A DNA stretch of 64,000 bases from Paenibacillus sp. SYP-B3998 (GCF_010820665.1 NZ_JAAIKC010000004.1:310001-374000); one strand, 5' to 3'. Shown: positions 44,172 through 52,553, counted from the first letter of the stretch. Notes: a model not told the origin generated them from the letters alone. Made by a program: numbers and translations.

Positions 44172-44819
44172 ATGAAAAAGCTTCGTACGGTAACATTAGC
44201 AGTCGCTTTAACTACGGCTTTGAGTTTTGGCGCGGTCGGCGCACATGCAAATACTGCCAGCACGTCAAGCGGAAGCTCGGGGATGAATAGCTACACAGGG
44301 ACGACTAGTACGTCTTCGTCCAACATGGGATTAGGAGGAACAACGGGAGGTTTGACAGGAACCTACGGAACGGGGACTACGACACCATCGACGTATACAG
44401 GGAGCAATTACGACGCCACTGTGGGGACAGGGTATGGTACGGGAACAACGGGGACAGGTTATGGTACAGGCACTGCGGGAACAGGGTATAGTGCCGGTAC
44501 CGATACGACGGGTAAAACGAGCCCAGGCACGTATAAAGGGAACGCGTACAATGGAACAGGCACAAGCACTTATTCGACTCCTTACAACACAGGTGTTAAG
44601 GATCAAATCAAAGGTTACAGTAATAACATGCTAGACCGAATGAGTACGACAGGGGCAGGGGTTAAAAACCACGATGGTAATTATGATACTTCCTCCTATC
44701 GTGCCTACGCGAACACTGCTGCTACCACCAGAGGTACGAATTGGGGTTGGTTAGGTCTTGTTGGTTTGCTGGGTCTTGCTGGCTTACGAGGAAATAATAG
44801 AACAAGAACTAGAGACTAA
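44172..44819 (+). CDS. Secreted Thr/Gly-rich protein with WGxxGxxG tail
   Basis: A 215-residue exported protein of low complexity. A signal peptide (LAVALTTALSFGAVGAHA, ends ~26) is followed by ~100 residues of TG, YGTG and TGTGY-type repeats, a brief ordered segment (YSNNMLDRMSTTG), then the tail NWGWLGLVGLLGLAGLRGNN with a final basic stretch. This tail is the WGxxGxxG pattern: a Trp-Gly start, glycine-leucine helix and charged end, similar to a C-terminal membrane or sorting signal. Starts at ATG 44172 after GAGAGGGG. Function unknown; surface exposure likely. Confidence 0.78.
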   Translation: MKKLRTVTLAVALTTALSFGAVGAHANTASTSSGSSGMNSYTGTTSTSSSNMGLGGTTGGLTGTYGTGTTTPSTYTGSNYDATVGTGYGTGTTGTGYGTGTAGTGYSAGTDTTGKTSPGTYKGNAYNGTGTSTYSTPYNTGVKDQIKGYSNNMLDRMSTTGAGVKNHDGNYDTSSYRAYANTAATTRGTNWGWLGLVGLLGLAGLRGNNRTRTRD

Positions 44820-44850
44820 GCTATAAGAAGCCCTAAGCTGTAGGTAACAT

Positions 44851-44890
44851 GAAGAGCGTCTTCCATTTCAAGGGGGACGCTTCTTTCTTT
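44851..44890 (+). terminator. Terminator after the WGxxGxxG gene
   Basis: GAGCGTC / GACGCTTC stem with inner TTCC/GGGG pairs and a T-rich tail. Confidence 0.75.
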
Positions 44891-45024
44891 GTTTAACTTG
44901 ATCTGCTGTTATCTAGCATTCATAAAGTAATGGCTAGATCGTCAAACTAAGCGTATGTAAATTTTTTTGATTTTTTGCCGAGAATCGTCTATGATTTGTA
45001 TTCGATAGCTTGTGAAGGCTTATC

Positions 45025-45106
45025 CTTACGATGTGAGTTTTTCAAGGCGAAAACTCAGCGTATGCTTACGAAGCCAGTTTTGCTACGCAAAACACTCTAG
45101 GGAGGC
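45025..45106 (+). promoter_or_regulatory. Double-hairpin leader before trmB
   Basis: Two similar units in tandem: CTTACGA followed by TGAGTTTT / AAAACTCA (45034-45057), then CTTACGA followed by GTTTTGC / GCAAAAC with loop TAC (45077-45093). The ribosome site AGGGAGG follows directly. The repeated layout suggests a structured leader rather than chance; role unknown. Confidence 0.5.
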
Positions 45107-45114
45107 AAATATAG

Positions 45115-45858
45115 ATGCGGTTACGGGGAAGAAAAGGGATTCGCGAAGACATTGAACGGCAGACAGAACTTGTCGTTTTGAATGCGAAGGATTACAAAGG
45201 CAAATGGTCCGAGCTTTTCGGAAATAATAATCCTATCCATGCTGAGCTAGGCATGGGCAAAGGTCGTTTTATTAGTGAGATGAGCCGAAAGTATCCGAAT
45301 ATTAATTTTATTGGTGTTGATATGTACGATGAACTCATTCGCAAAGCTAGTGAAAAGGCCAAAATCGCTCACAAAATCAGCGATACTGGTAGTGAGAATG
45401 ATAGCCAAGATGAAATACTAAATATTCCGAATTTGAAGCTAATGCTCTTTAATATCGAGCAGATTGAAGAAGCTTTTGCCGATGGAGAGTTAGAACGCAT
45501 TTATTTGAATTTTAGCGATCCTTGGCCGAAGAAGAAGCATGCGCGCAGAAGATTAACGCATTCAGGCTTTGTAGAGAAATATCAACAGATCCTGAACAGT
45601 AACGGCGAAATTCATCTGAAAACGGATTCGCAGTCACTGTTTGAATTCTCCTTAAATTCATTTGCCGATATGGGATTGCGAATGCGCAATATTTCACTGA
45701 ATTTACATGTAGACGGTATTCATCCGGATCATGTAATGACAGAATACGAAACCAAATTCGCAGGGCAAGGAATGAATATTCATCGTTGTGAGGTTGTAAT
45801 CGGCGAGCAAGTGCTGGCAGCACATCTGGATAATCTGAAAAAAGAGCGGTCTAATTAG
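45115..45858 (+). CDS. trmB: tRNA (guanine-N7)-methyltransferase
   Basis: Methylates G46 in the variable loop of tRNA with SAM. The 247-residue protein includes IHAELGMGKGRFISEMSRKY, FIGVDMYDEL, the catalytic/binding NFSDPWPKKKHARRRLT and HLKTDSQSLFEFSL, all conserved in TrmB. A Ser/Asp/Glu-rich stretch (~100-114, SDTGSENDSQDE) is longer than I expect and may be a loop insertion. ATG 45115 follows AGGGAGGCAA and the structured leader. Ends in an overlapping terminator. Confidence 0.94.
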   Translation: MRLRGRKGIREDIERQTELVVLNAKDYKGKWSELFGNNNPIHAELGMGKGRFISEMSRKYPNINFIGVDMYDELIRKASEKAKIAHKISDTGSENDSQDEILNIPNLKLMLFNIEQIEEAFADGELERIYLNFSDPWPKKKHARRRLTHSGFVEKYQQILNSNGEIHLKTDSQSLFEFSLNSFADMGLRMRNISLNLHVDGIHPDHVMTEYETKFAGQGMNIHRCEVVIGEQVLAAHLDNLKKERSN

Positions 45859-45873
45859 ACCTGCTCTTTTTTT
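45841..45873 (+). terminator. Terminator overlapping the trmB end
   Basis: GAGC-GGTCTAATTAGACC-GCTC with seven T; the stem includes the trmB stop codon region. Confidence 0.85.
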
Positions 45874-45876
45874 ATT

Positions 45877-47004
45877 TTAACCTAATAGCTGTAGGATCAC
45901 ATTTGAACAATCCGTTGTTGGCAATGTCCGCATTTTTCGCGTAATGGAAGCACGCCGCGCTTCTACATCCGAATATCTGTCAGCGAGCATGGATAGCCAA
46001 TTCTCGATTGTAACCGAGGAGCGAATCCGCTCTCCTAAACCCTGCACCGTGAAGTAATGTAGATTTTCTTCCTCTTGACCGGGAATCGGATCGTAGAACA
46101 ACATAGGAATCGATTTGGCTAGCCCTTCCGAACAGGTCATTCCCCCAGGCTTGGTAACGAGTAAATCGGAAACCTCCATGAGTTTGCCGATTTCTTTGGT
46201 AAATCCAAGCAGTCTTATATTGGGATGCTGATAGCGAGGGTCTGTGGAGAGCTTTTTCATAGCTTTCTCATTGTTGCCCAAGCAGAACAAGAACTGAATC
46301 TTTTCTCTCCATGCCAACAAATGCTCGCTAAGTGAATCGCCTCCGATTAAACCCCATCCTCCACCCATGACAAGTACAGTAGGCATAGGCAGTAATTGAA
46401 ATTCTTTTCGAATCATTGGTTTATCATGCGCTTCGCGAAAGCTGGGATGTACAGGTATTCCCGTTATTTCGACTTGAGCAGGCGCTATGCCTCGTCCAAG
46501 CAGCTTGTTTTTGACATCTTCTGTAGAGACCAAATACTTATTGACTTCATCGCTTACCCAAGTGCCATGAACGTCGTAATCCGTTATAACCGTGCAAAGA
46601 GGGATGGAAAGACCAGCTCTTTTCAGTCGGGAGACGACGACATTGGGGAATGGATGTGTACAAACGATGGCCTGCGGGGCCCATTGCTGAATAATCGCTG
46701 CTGTTTGTGCATAGAAAATGCGATGAAGAGCCATCTGTGTCAAACGATTTAATGATTTCTTATATTGGGATTTGTACAGTTTTCCATAGAGTTTGGGTTG
46801 TGAGATGACCGTCTTCTTGTAAGCGTGGAAAATCCAAGGCGCCAGCGTTGGATGCAGGAATGCGCCAAGCTCCAACACGCGTGTCTCAATATCTGAGCAG
46901 CGCTGCTCCAAAGAAACCGATAAGGCGAGAGCGGCCTGTGTATGGCCAGCCCCGAAACCTTCGGATAAAATAAGAATTCGTTTTTTTTCGTACGTAACAT
47001 CCAT
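45877..47004 (-). CDS. UgtP/MGDG synthase-like GT28 glycosyltransferase
   Basis: A 375-residue membrane-associated GT-B transferase of the processive diacylglycerol glucosyltransferase group, making glycolipids (possible lipoteichoic acid anchor). It has the N-terminal ILSEGFGAGHTQAALAL, then TDYDVHGTWV, GITGIPVHP-type wording (EITGIPVHPSF), MGGGWG and the donor site KPGGMTCSEGLAKSIPML. ATG 47004 follows GGGGGTAAACC, 6 bases after the PAP2 gene, so these two are one operon. Lipid acceptor is inferred from family. Confidence 0.88.
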   Translation of the reverse strand: MDVTYEKKRILILSEGFGAGHTQAALALSVSLEQRCSDIETRVLELGAFLHPTLAPWIFHAYKKTVISQPKLYGKLYKSQYKKSLNRLTQMALHRIFYAQTAAIIQQWAPQAIVCTHPFPNVVVSRLKRAGLSIPLCTVITDYDVHGTWVSDEVNKYLVSTEDVKNKLLGRGIAPAQVEITGIPVHPSFREAHDKPMIRKEFQLLPMPTVLVMGGGWGLIGGDSLSEHLLAWREKIQFLFCLGNNEKAMKKLSTDPRYQHPNIRLLGFTKEIGKLMEVSDLLVTKPGGMTCSEGLAKSIPMLFYDPIPGQEEENLHYFTVQGLGERIRSSVTIENWLSMLADRYSDVEARRASITRKMRTLPTTDCSNVILQLLG

Positions 47005-47010
47005 TTCGGT

Positions 47011-47538
47011 TTACCCCCAGAAAGCTACTGTCCCCAGAGCAGCAGTCGTTCCGATGAAGCAGCCTGCCAGGCAGTCGGAAGGATAGTGCAGCCCTAAGTA
47101 AATACGCGATATTCCAACGATTAGAGCAATGGGAATGAGAATAAGTCCAAGAATCGGCATAGCTGCAACGAAAGGAATGAGGATGGAAAAAATGGCCGTT
47201 GTATGTCCTGATGGGAAGGAATGATCTGTCAGTGGATTTTTCCCAATGATTGTCTGTGGGAGCACCAGATATGGGCGCAGTCGCGGATATTTCTTTTTAA
47301 TAATGGCAACTGGGATATGACTGATTGTGAGGGCGATTAACGCCTGAATGCCAGCCGTGCGCATTGTTCCTTGACCGAATAAAGCAAAGCACAGAGAGAT
47401 AACAATCGTTGCTGTAGCTCCGCCTAAATGTGTGATTTTAGAAAATAAATGATCGAGGAAAGAGTGCTGGATACGTTGATTCACAAAGCAGAACATTCGC
47501 GTTTCATGATGCTGAAGCCAGTGGACGACTTTGCTCAT
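47011..47538 (-). CDS. PAP2-family phosphatase
   Basis: A 175-residue polytopic membrane phosphatase, likely acting on undecaprenyl diphosphate or a phosphatidate-type lipid. All three PAP2 signatures are visible: KKKYPRLRPY (K-x6-RP), PSGHT and SRIYLGLHYPSD (SR-x5-H-x3-D). AAGGAGG lies before ATG 47538; a longer frame upstream to 47679 has no ribosome site. Co-transcribed with the GT28 gene, fitting recycling of lipid carriers during glycolipid or wall polymer synthesis. Confidence 0.92.
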   Translation of the reverse strand: MSKVVHWLQHHETRMFCFVNQRIQHSFLDHLFSKITHLGGATATIVISLCFALFGQGTMRTAGIQALIALTISHIPVAIIKKKYPRLRPYLVLPQTIIGKNPLTDHSFPSGHTTAIFSILIPFVAAMPILGLILIPIALIVGISRIYLGLHYPSDCLAGCFIGTTAALGTVAFWG

Positions 47539-47727
47539 GATGGCAGCCTCCTTCGTAAGCTTTTTGATACTTTCATAATTAATATTGTAGAGTGCATTTA
47601 TTAAAAGAACATTAACGCTATAACAAATTTTTCGAAATTCCAATTTTACTTTCCTTTGATCTAACGTTAACAATTCCATGCTAGCATGGGGGGGGATAAG
47701 GGAATTGAAGGTAAAGGGGCTGACGGA

Positions 47728-48906
47728 ATGAGAATTGCCTTGTTTACAGATACGTTCCTTCCGGATGTGAACGGCGTGTCGAAAACGCTCGGAAGATGGA
47801 CGCGGTTTCTGGAATCCAAAGGTGTAGAGTGTAAAGTTTTTGCTCCTACTAGTATGACAGAGGGAGACCCTGATCCGTTCCGTGTAGAACGTTTTTACAG
47901 TATTCCCTTTTTATTGTACCCCGAATGTCGGCTTGCTATCCCCAACCCCCTGTATATCCGTAAATCTCTCCATGCGTTCCAACCTACCATTATCCACTGC
48001 GCAACACCGTTTAACCTGGGACTTTTTGGTTTGTACTATGCGCGTAAGCACGGAATCCCCTTGGTCGCCTCCTATCATACTCATTTCGATCAGTACTTAA
48101 GCCATTATAAAATCCCATGGGTTGAACCCACGTTATGGAAGTATATGCAGTGGTTTCACCAAAGCTGTCGCAAGGTGTATGTGCCTTCAGAGTCCACTTT
48201 GCATCATTTGGAAGCCAAAGGGCTGCGGAATTTGGAAATTTGGAGTCGTGGCGTAGATGCCGGCCGATTTCATCCTGAGGTTGAACGGCATGAGGTGCTT
48301 TCTTCGCGAGGGGTAGAGGCTTCCAAATTCGTCTTACTCTATGTAGGGAGACTAGCGCCGGAGAAAAGCGTTGAAATTGCCCTTGAGACTTTTGCGGCAC
48401 TACCAGTAACTATACGGAGTAACTGTCACTTGATCATTGCTGGTGACGGACCATCAGCCGCGTCACTGCGCGAAGGTTACGGAGACCAAGAAGGGGTTAC
48501 CTTCACAGGCTTTGTAGAGGGAAAAGCACTGGCTGACCTATATGCGGCTGCGGATCTTTTCATTTTCCCTTCGGCAACGGAAACTTTTGGCAATGTTGTA
48601 CTGGAGTCCATGGCAGCTGGAACTGCTGTCATAGGAGTCGCCTCAGGCGGGGTAATGGATACTATTGAGGATGAAGTGACAGGTTTACTCTGCCCCCCTG
48701 GCGATGTGTCAGCTTTTGTTGTCGCGGTGAGAAGGTTGTATGAATCGCTCGAAACGCGTCTTACTTTGGCAAAAGCAGGTAGAGCTTATGCGCTGCAGCA
48801 ATCATGGGATCAAATTTTTAATAAGCTGTACGAAAGCTACCAAGAGGCGAGTAACCCTTTATTGCCAAATGACTTACATGGCGCTTCATCGCGAATGGTT
48901 AGGTAA
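47728..48906 (+). CDS. GT4 glycosyltransferase (MgtA-like)
   Basis: A 392-residue retaining GT-B transferase resembling GDP-mannose-dependent alpha-mannosyltransferases: RIALFTDTFLPDVNGVSKTL at the start, SYHTHFDQYLSHY, YVGRLAPEKSVEIAL, AGDGPS and the E-x7-E motif ETFGNVVLE. It is divergent from the PAP2/GT28 pair. The start is set at ATG 47728 (AAAGGGG upstream); GDP-mannose from ManC would be a suitable donor. Acceptor could be a glycolipid. Confidence 0.9.
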   Translation: MRIALFTDTFLPDVNGVSKTLGRWTRFLESKGVECKVFAPTSMTEGDPDPFRVERFYSIPFLLYPECRLAIPNPLYIRKSLHAFQPTIIHCATPFNLGLFGLYYARKHGIPLVASYHTHFDQYLSHYKIPWVEPTLWKYMQWFHQSCRKVYVPSESTLHHLEAKGLRNLEIWSRGVDAGRFHPEVERHEVLSSRGVEASKFVLLYVGRLAPEKSVEIALETFAALPVTIRSNCHLIIAGDGPSAASLREGYGDQEGVTFTGFVEGKALADLYAAADLFIFPSATETFGNVVLESMAAGTAVIGVASGGVMDTIEDEVTGLLCPPGDVSAFVVAVRRLYESLETRLTLAKAGRAYALQQSWDQIFNKLYESYQEASNPLLPNDLHGASSRMVR

Positions 48907-49240
48907 TCTAACGGTTTAACAGAAGTTGTTTTTCGCCTTAGAACTGCATTATAATAATTTCCGACCGCATTTGTTCGTCTAAACGGTGAAGTTTTGGTAC
49001 ACAATATAATGAAAAACGATGAAAACAGGACTTTAACGATCTGATATCGAGCACATACTGCTCTACTCTTGCGCTTTCCCCTTAAACCTGAAAGAACTGG
49101 CTTATTCTCGCTTTTGTAGACTTTGACAAATCGGGGGAAAGAGAGGAAAATCAAGAACGGTTATTCACCTGTACATAACTGCGCATACGGCGTACAAATA
49201 GAGAGCTAATGTGCTTAAACAAAAAGGGGGACTTTGTTTC
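48907..49240. other. Long leader region before the processive GT2 gene
   Basis: This 334-base gap separates two co-directional glycosyltransferase genes. A promoter candidate sits at 48926-48955, leaving a leader of about 280 bases before the ATG. TTGACA at about 49124 has no good -10 at the right distance. No known riboswitch core is seen. Confidence 0.4.
48926..48955 (+). promoter_or_regulatory. Candidate promoter of the processive GT2 gene
   Basis: TTGTTT and a perfect TATAAT with an 18-base spacer, right after the GT4 stop codon. Confidence 0.5.
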
Positions 49241-50473
49241 ATGCTGGACAAAACTATGCTTATTTTACAACTATGCTTAGCTTTTATCGGAGCTTATCAA
49301 TTGCTATTGACATTCTTTGGATGGTATCGCCCTAAAAACAAGCCGCAATTCCCACCGCAAAAAACATTTGCTGTGTTGGTCGCCGCTCACAATGAGGAGC
49401 AAGTCGTTGGAGCGCTTATCGAAAACCTCAAGTCGTTAGAGTACCCCAAAGAGCTTTATGATATTTTTGTTATTTGCGATAACTGTACGGATCGTACAGC
49501 AGACATCACGCGCAATCACGGTGTGTACGCCATGGAACGCCATAATCCCAATCTAAGAGGTAAAGGCTACGCCATTGAATGGATGCTCAAAGAGCTATGG
49601 AAACGTGAGCGTCAATACGATGGGATCGTCATGTTCGATGCCGATAACCTCGTTAGTCCCGATTTTTTAATCCATATGAACAACGATTTGTGTTCGGGTT
49701 CCCGCGTGATTCAAGCTTATCTCGATACGAAGAATCCAAATGATTCTTGGGTTACAGGCTCCTTTGCCATTTCGTACTTCTACGCAAACCGTTTTGTGCA
49801 AACGCCTCGTACGAATTTAGGGCTTGCGAATTTTCTTGGCGGCACAGGGATGTGTTTTGAATCCGGTTTGCTTAAGCAGATTGGGTGGGGAGCAACGAGT
49901 TTGGTAGAGGATTTAGAATTCTCTATGCGATGCATTCAGCTTGGTATCAAACCGACTTATAACTATGACACGAAGGTTTATGACGAGAAGCCTTTGACTT
50001 TCACGGCTTCGGCTAAACAACGTTTGCGTTGGATGCAAGGGCATTTTGAAGTAGCCAAACGTTTCTTTTTCCCGTTATTGTGGCAAGGGATTAAAGAAGG
50101 CAGTTGGGTCAAAATTGACGCTGCGATTTACTCCGCTAACGTTTACAACTTCTTTTTTGGCTCAATTCTCACTATTCTGCTTTGGATCAGAGCGATAATG
50201 CCAGGTTGGGCGAATTCGTCCTTACTGTTCGATATAAATCCTATATTTTTGAACACAATAAGTATTGCGATCTACGTGCTTCTACCGTTGTCCATGCTGA
50301 TTGAAAAAGCGAATGGGAAAACGTATAAATACTTGATTCTATATCCTCTATTTATGCTGTCCTGGTGGCCGATCACGTTCTATGCGTTCTTCACGCAAAA
50401 CAATAAGCAATGGAGCCACACAGAGCATACACGCGTCATTCGTATGGACGAAATGAAAAAACAAGCAAGCTAG
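49241..50473 (+). CDS. Processive GT2 membrane glycosyltransferase
   Basis: A 410-residue integral membrane GT2 transferase of the hyaluronan/cellulose/PNAG synthase type, expected to polymerise and possibly extrude a polysaccharide. The cytosolic domain has VAAHNEEQVVGALI, CDNCTDRT, the metal-binding FDADN, SLVEDLEFS and the processive motif QRLRWMQGH. One N-terminal and about three C-terminal helices flank it. ATG 49241 follows AAAGGGGGAC. No partner subunits lie nearby; polymer identity unknown. Confidence 0.9.
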   Translation: MLDKTMLILQLCLAFIGAYQLLLTFFGWYRPKNKPQFPPQKTFAVLVAAHNEEQVVGALIENLKSLEYPKELYDIFVICDNCTDRTADITRNHGVYAMERHNPNLRGKGYAIEWMLKELWKRERQYDGIVMFDADNLVSPDFLIHMNNDLCSGSRVIQAYLDTKNPNDSWVTGSFAISYFYANRFVQTPRTNLGLANFLGGTGMCFESGLLKQIGWGATSLVEDLEFSMRCIQLGIKPTYNYDTKVYDEKPLTFTASAKQRLRWMQGHFEVAKRFFFPLLWQGIKEGSWVKIDAAIYSANVYNFFFGSILTILLWIRAIMPGWANSSLLFDINPIFLNTISIAIYVLLPLSMLIEKANGKTYKYLILYPLFMLSWWPITFYAFFTQNNKQWSHTEHTRVIRMDEMKKQAS

Positions 50474-50502
50474 TTGACATTCGAAAAATGAAGTGATATA
50501 GT
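50474..50502 (+). promoter_or_regulatory. Promoter of the infC operon
   Basis: Consensus TTGACA, 17-base spacer and TATAGT, right after the GT2 stop. Confidence 0.88.
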
Positions 50503-50508
50503 ATATCA

Positions 50509-50645
50509 AGTAAAAGCAGAGGCGCCCGCTTCTCACCTGACCGACAACTGTTGGCTGGTCCGAAATGATCATCAAGTATGTGTGATAGGTTTGTATAAAC
50601 CTGTTGTTGATGAAGATGTGGGCCCTTGGGCCCGCATCTTTTTTA
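50509..50645 (+). ncRNA. L20-type autoregulatory leader of infC-rpmI-rplT
   Basis: The 5' leader before infC ends in a perfect intrinsic terminator (50614-50644: GATGTGGGCCC / GGGCCCGCATC with six T), and the upstream part can fold into alternative stems (for example GGTTTGTATAAACC). Position, length and terminator match the ribosomal protein L20 leader of Bacillus, in which L20 binding promotes attenuation. Assignment is by position and architecture, not by covariance search. Confidence 0.75.
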
Positions 50646-50681
50646 TATGGATAGTTACATATTTTGTGGAGGTGGAACACG

Positions 50682-51197
50682 ATTAGCAAAGACCATATGA
50701 TCAATGACGAGATTCGCGTGAAAGAAGTACGCCTGATTGGGGCGGATGGAGAACAACTCGGTATTACACCGATTCGCGAAGCTCTTCAAATTGCAGTCGA
50801 TGCCAACTTGGATTTGGTGAATGTTGCTCCGACGGCTAAGCCGCCTGTGTGCCGCATTATGGATTACGGTAAATTTCGTTATGAAACACAGAAGAAAGAA
50901 AAAGAAGCTCGTAAAAATCAGAAGATCGTTGACATCAAAGAAATCCGCTTAAGCGCGACAATTGATGAGCATGACTTCCAAACGAAGCTTCGCAATGCAG
51001 TGAAGTTCCTCGGTGAAGGGGATAAAGTAAAAGCAAGCGTTCGTTTCCGTGGTCGTGAAATCGCCCATGCAGAAATCGGTCGCAGAGTGCTTGAACGACT
51101 GGCTACCGAAACTGCTGAAATTTCCTCGCAGGAGCGCGCTCCTAAGCTTGAGGGAAGAAGCATGATCATGATCTTAACGCCGAAAGCTACGACCTAG
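50682..51197 (+). CDS. infC: Translation initiation factor IF-3 (ATT start)
   Basis: Binds the 30S subunit, prevents premature 50S joining and checks start codon choice. The 171-residue protein has the N-domain [41 protein letters not shown] and the C-domain [14 protein letters not shown]. The start is the rare ATT at 50682, behind AGGAGGTGG: this gives the conserved ISKD-type N-terminus, matching the well-known AUU start of infC in other bacteria. IF-3 discriminates against AUU, giving autoregulation. The next ATG is five codons later. First gene of infC-rpmI-rplT. Confidence 0.95.
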   Translation: MSKDHMINDEIRVKEVRLIGADGEQLGITPIREALQIAVDANLDLVNVAPTAKPPVCRIMDYGKFRYETQKKEKEARKNQKIVDIKEIRLSATIDEHDFQTKLRNAVKFLGEGDKVKASVRFRGREIAHAEIGRRVLERLATETAEISSQERAPKLEGRSMIMILTPKATT

Positions 51198-51228
51198 GCG
51201 AGTTTACTAAATTAGGAGGAACACCAAC

Positions 51229-51426
51229 ATGCCAAAAATGAAAACACACAGCAGCTTGAAAGATCGTTTCAAAGTTACCGGCACAGGTAAAGTGAAAAGA
51301 TATAAATCAGGCAAGAACCATTTGTTGTCTGGTAAATCCGCACGTCAAAAACGCGTTCTGGGAACAAACCCAGTTATGGCAAAAGGCGATTTCAAACGCC
51401 TGAAACAACAACTAGCTAACATCTAA
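51229..51426 (+). CDS. rpmI: Ribosomal protein L35
   Basis: A 65-residue basic 50S protein with the bL35 signature PKMKTHSSLKDRFKVTGTGK and HLLSGKSARQKR. AGGAGG precedes the ATG. It is the middle gene of the infC operon. Confidence 0.97.
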   Translation: MPKMKTHSSLKDRFKVTGTGKVKRYKSGKNHLLSGKSARQKRVLGTNPVMAKGDFKRLKQQLANI

Positions 51427-51470
51427 TTTCGCTTTGATTATTATTTATACATTCTAGGAGGTAGTTGACA

Positions 51471-51830
51471 ATGGCAAGAGTCAAGGGCGGATTCGTTCGC
51501 GCTCATCGTCGCAAGAAAATCTTAAAACTAGCAAAAGGTTATTTCGGTTCTAAACATAGATTATTTAAAACTGCCAAAGAACAAGTAATGAAATCTTTGG
51601 TCTATGCTTACCGTGACCGTCGTCAAACAAAACGTAATTTCCGCAGACTGTGGATTACACGTATCAATGCAGGCGCTCGTCAAAACGGCCTGAGCTACAG
51701 CAAATTGATGCATGGCCTGAAATTGGCTGGTATCGACATCAACCGTAAAATCTTGGCTGACCTTGCAGTGAACGATTCCAAAGCGTTCAACGATCTGGCA
51801 ACAGCAGCAAAAACAAAAGTAAACGCGTAA
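51471..51830 (+). CDS. rplT: Ribosomal protein L20
   Basis: A 119-residue 50S assembly protein, also the expected autoregulator of this operon. Landmarks: [40 protein letters not shown] and [23 protein letters not shown] 51471 has AGGAGG at nine bases; the frame opens two codons earlier at a TTG. Followed by a palindrome without a T tract and then by a true terminator at 51954. Confidence 0.97.
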   Translation: MARVKGGFVRAHRRKKILKLAKGYFGSKHRLFKTAKEQVMKSLVYAYRDRRQTKRNFRRLWITRINAGARQNGLSYSKLMHGLKLAGIDINRKILADLAVNDSKAFNDLATAAKTKVNA

Positions 51831-51846
51831 ATCGTTCGCGTTCCAA

Positions 51847-51875
51847 GAAGCTTGCCCCATCGTGGGGCAAGCTTC
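51847..51875 (+). other. Palindromic hairpin after rplT
   Basis: A perfect 12-bp inverted repeat GAAGCTTGCCCC / GGGGCAAGCTTC with a five-base loop. No T tract follows, so it may stabilise the 3' end of the message rather than terminate alone. Confidence 0.75.
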
Positions 51876-51953
51876 AGATTGTTGGGGAACCCCATTTCTG
51901 GTTGGAAAATGTAGTCATCATTGGAAATGAGCCACCCAACATTAGTAAAAAAT

Positions 51954-52004
51954 AAGATTGCCTACTATCCTGCCTTTCTGGCTAGGTGGTTGGCAATCTT
52001 TTTT
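51954..52004 (+). terminator. Terminator of the infC operon
   Basis: AAGATTGCC / GGCAATCTT stem with inner CTGCC/GGCTAG pairings and six T. Confidence 0.85.
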
Positions 52005-52106
52005 ATGTCCTGGGCAATCGCTGTCATCAATGCTTGTTCATGGACTTTCTCTCGCCCCCTAAACGGTTACCGGAATAATTTCTCAGACAGTTTCTTTGTC
52101 AGACTA

Positions 52107-52135
52107 TTGACTATTGTTCAGGGGATGCATATAAT
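52107..52135 (+). promoter_or_regulatory. Promoter of the ilv-leu operon
   Basis: TTGACT, 17-base spacer and perfect TATAAT, about 45 bases before the start of T-box stem I. Confidence 0.85.
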
Positions 52136-52179
52136 TATCTACAAATCATATTCTATATGGTGAATCAACACTATCTAAT

Positions 52180-52499
52180 CGGCTATGAAGAGGAAGAAGT
52201 AGTAAGGGCACTTATGCGCAGAGAGCGTTGGACTTGCTGAAACCATCGCCTTAATCCCTTAAGTACGAGGTCACCTCGGAGCTGTTTTCCTGAAACATGC
52301 GGCAAGGCCGCTATGGTAGGGAGAATCGGAATAGCACACGTTACTGTGCTGAGGGTATTGTTCCTAACGGATCATACCTGCTAAGGCTATGTGCTGTGAA
52401 GTGCGTAGCAAATTTGGGTGGTACCACGGAAGCTTTAACCCCTTTCGTCCCGTTTAACACGTTACGTGCGTGTTCGGGATGAATAGGGGTTTTTCTTGT
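52180..52499 (+). promoter_or_regulatory. T-box leader of ilvB
   Basis: tRNA-sensing T-box leader. The hallmark T-box sequence is seen as TTTGGGTGGTACCACGG (around 52413-52429). Upstream, stem I contains the AGTAGTA (S-turn) and GCAGAGAG elements. The terminator/antiterminator ends at a CCCC/GGGG-type hairpin (52439-52494) with five T. The specifier loop on the 3' side reads GAG-GTC-A, suggesting a valine GTC codon, though this relies on hand folding. When uncharged tRNA binds, the antiterminator forms and ilvB is transcribed. Confidence 0.88.
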
Positions 52500-52553
52500 T
52501 TTCAAAGAAGCTTGACGATTCACAGAGACTGACTTTTTGAGAGGAGGATCACA

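Noticed and set aside
47539-47679. 47-codon N-terminal extension of the PAP2 protein
   Set aside because: The extension is not needed for the fold and the strong AAGGAGG site sits before the internal ATG at 47538.
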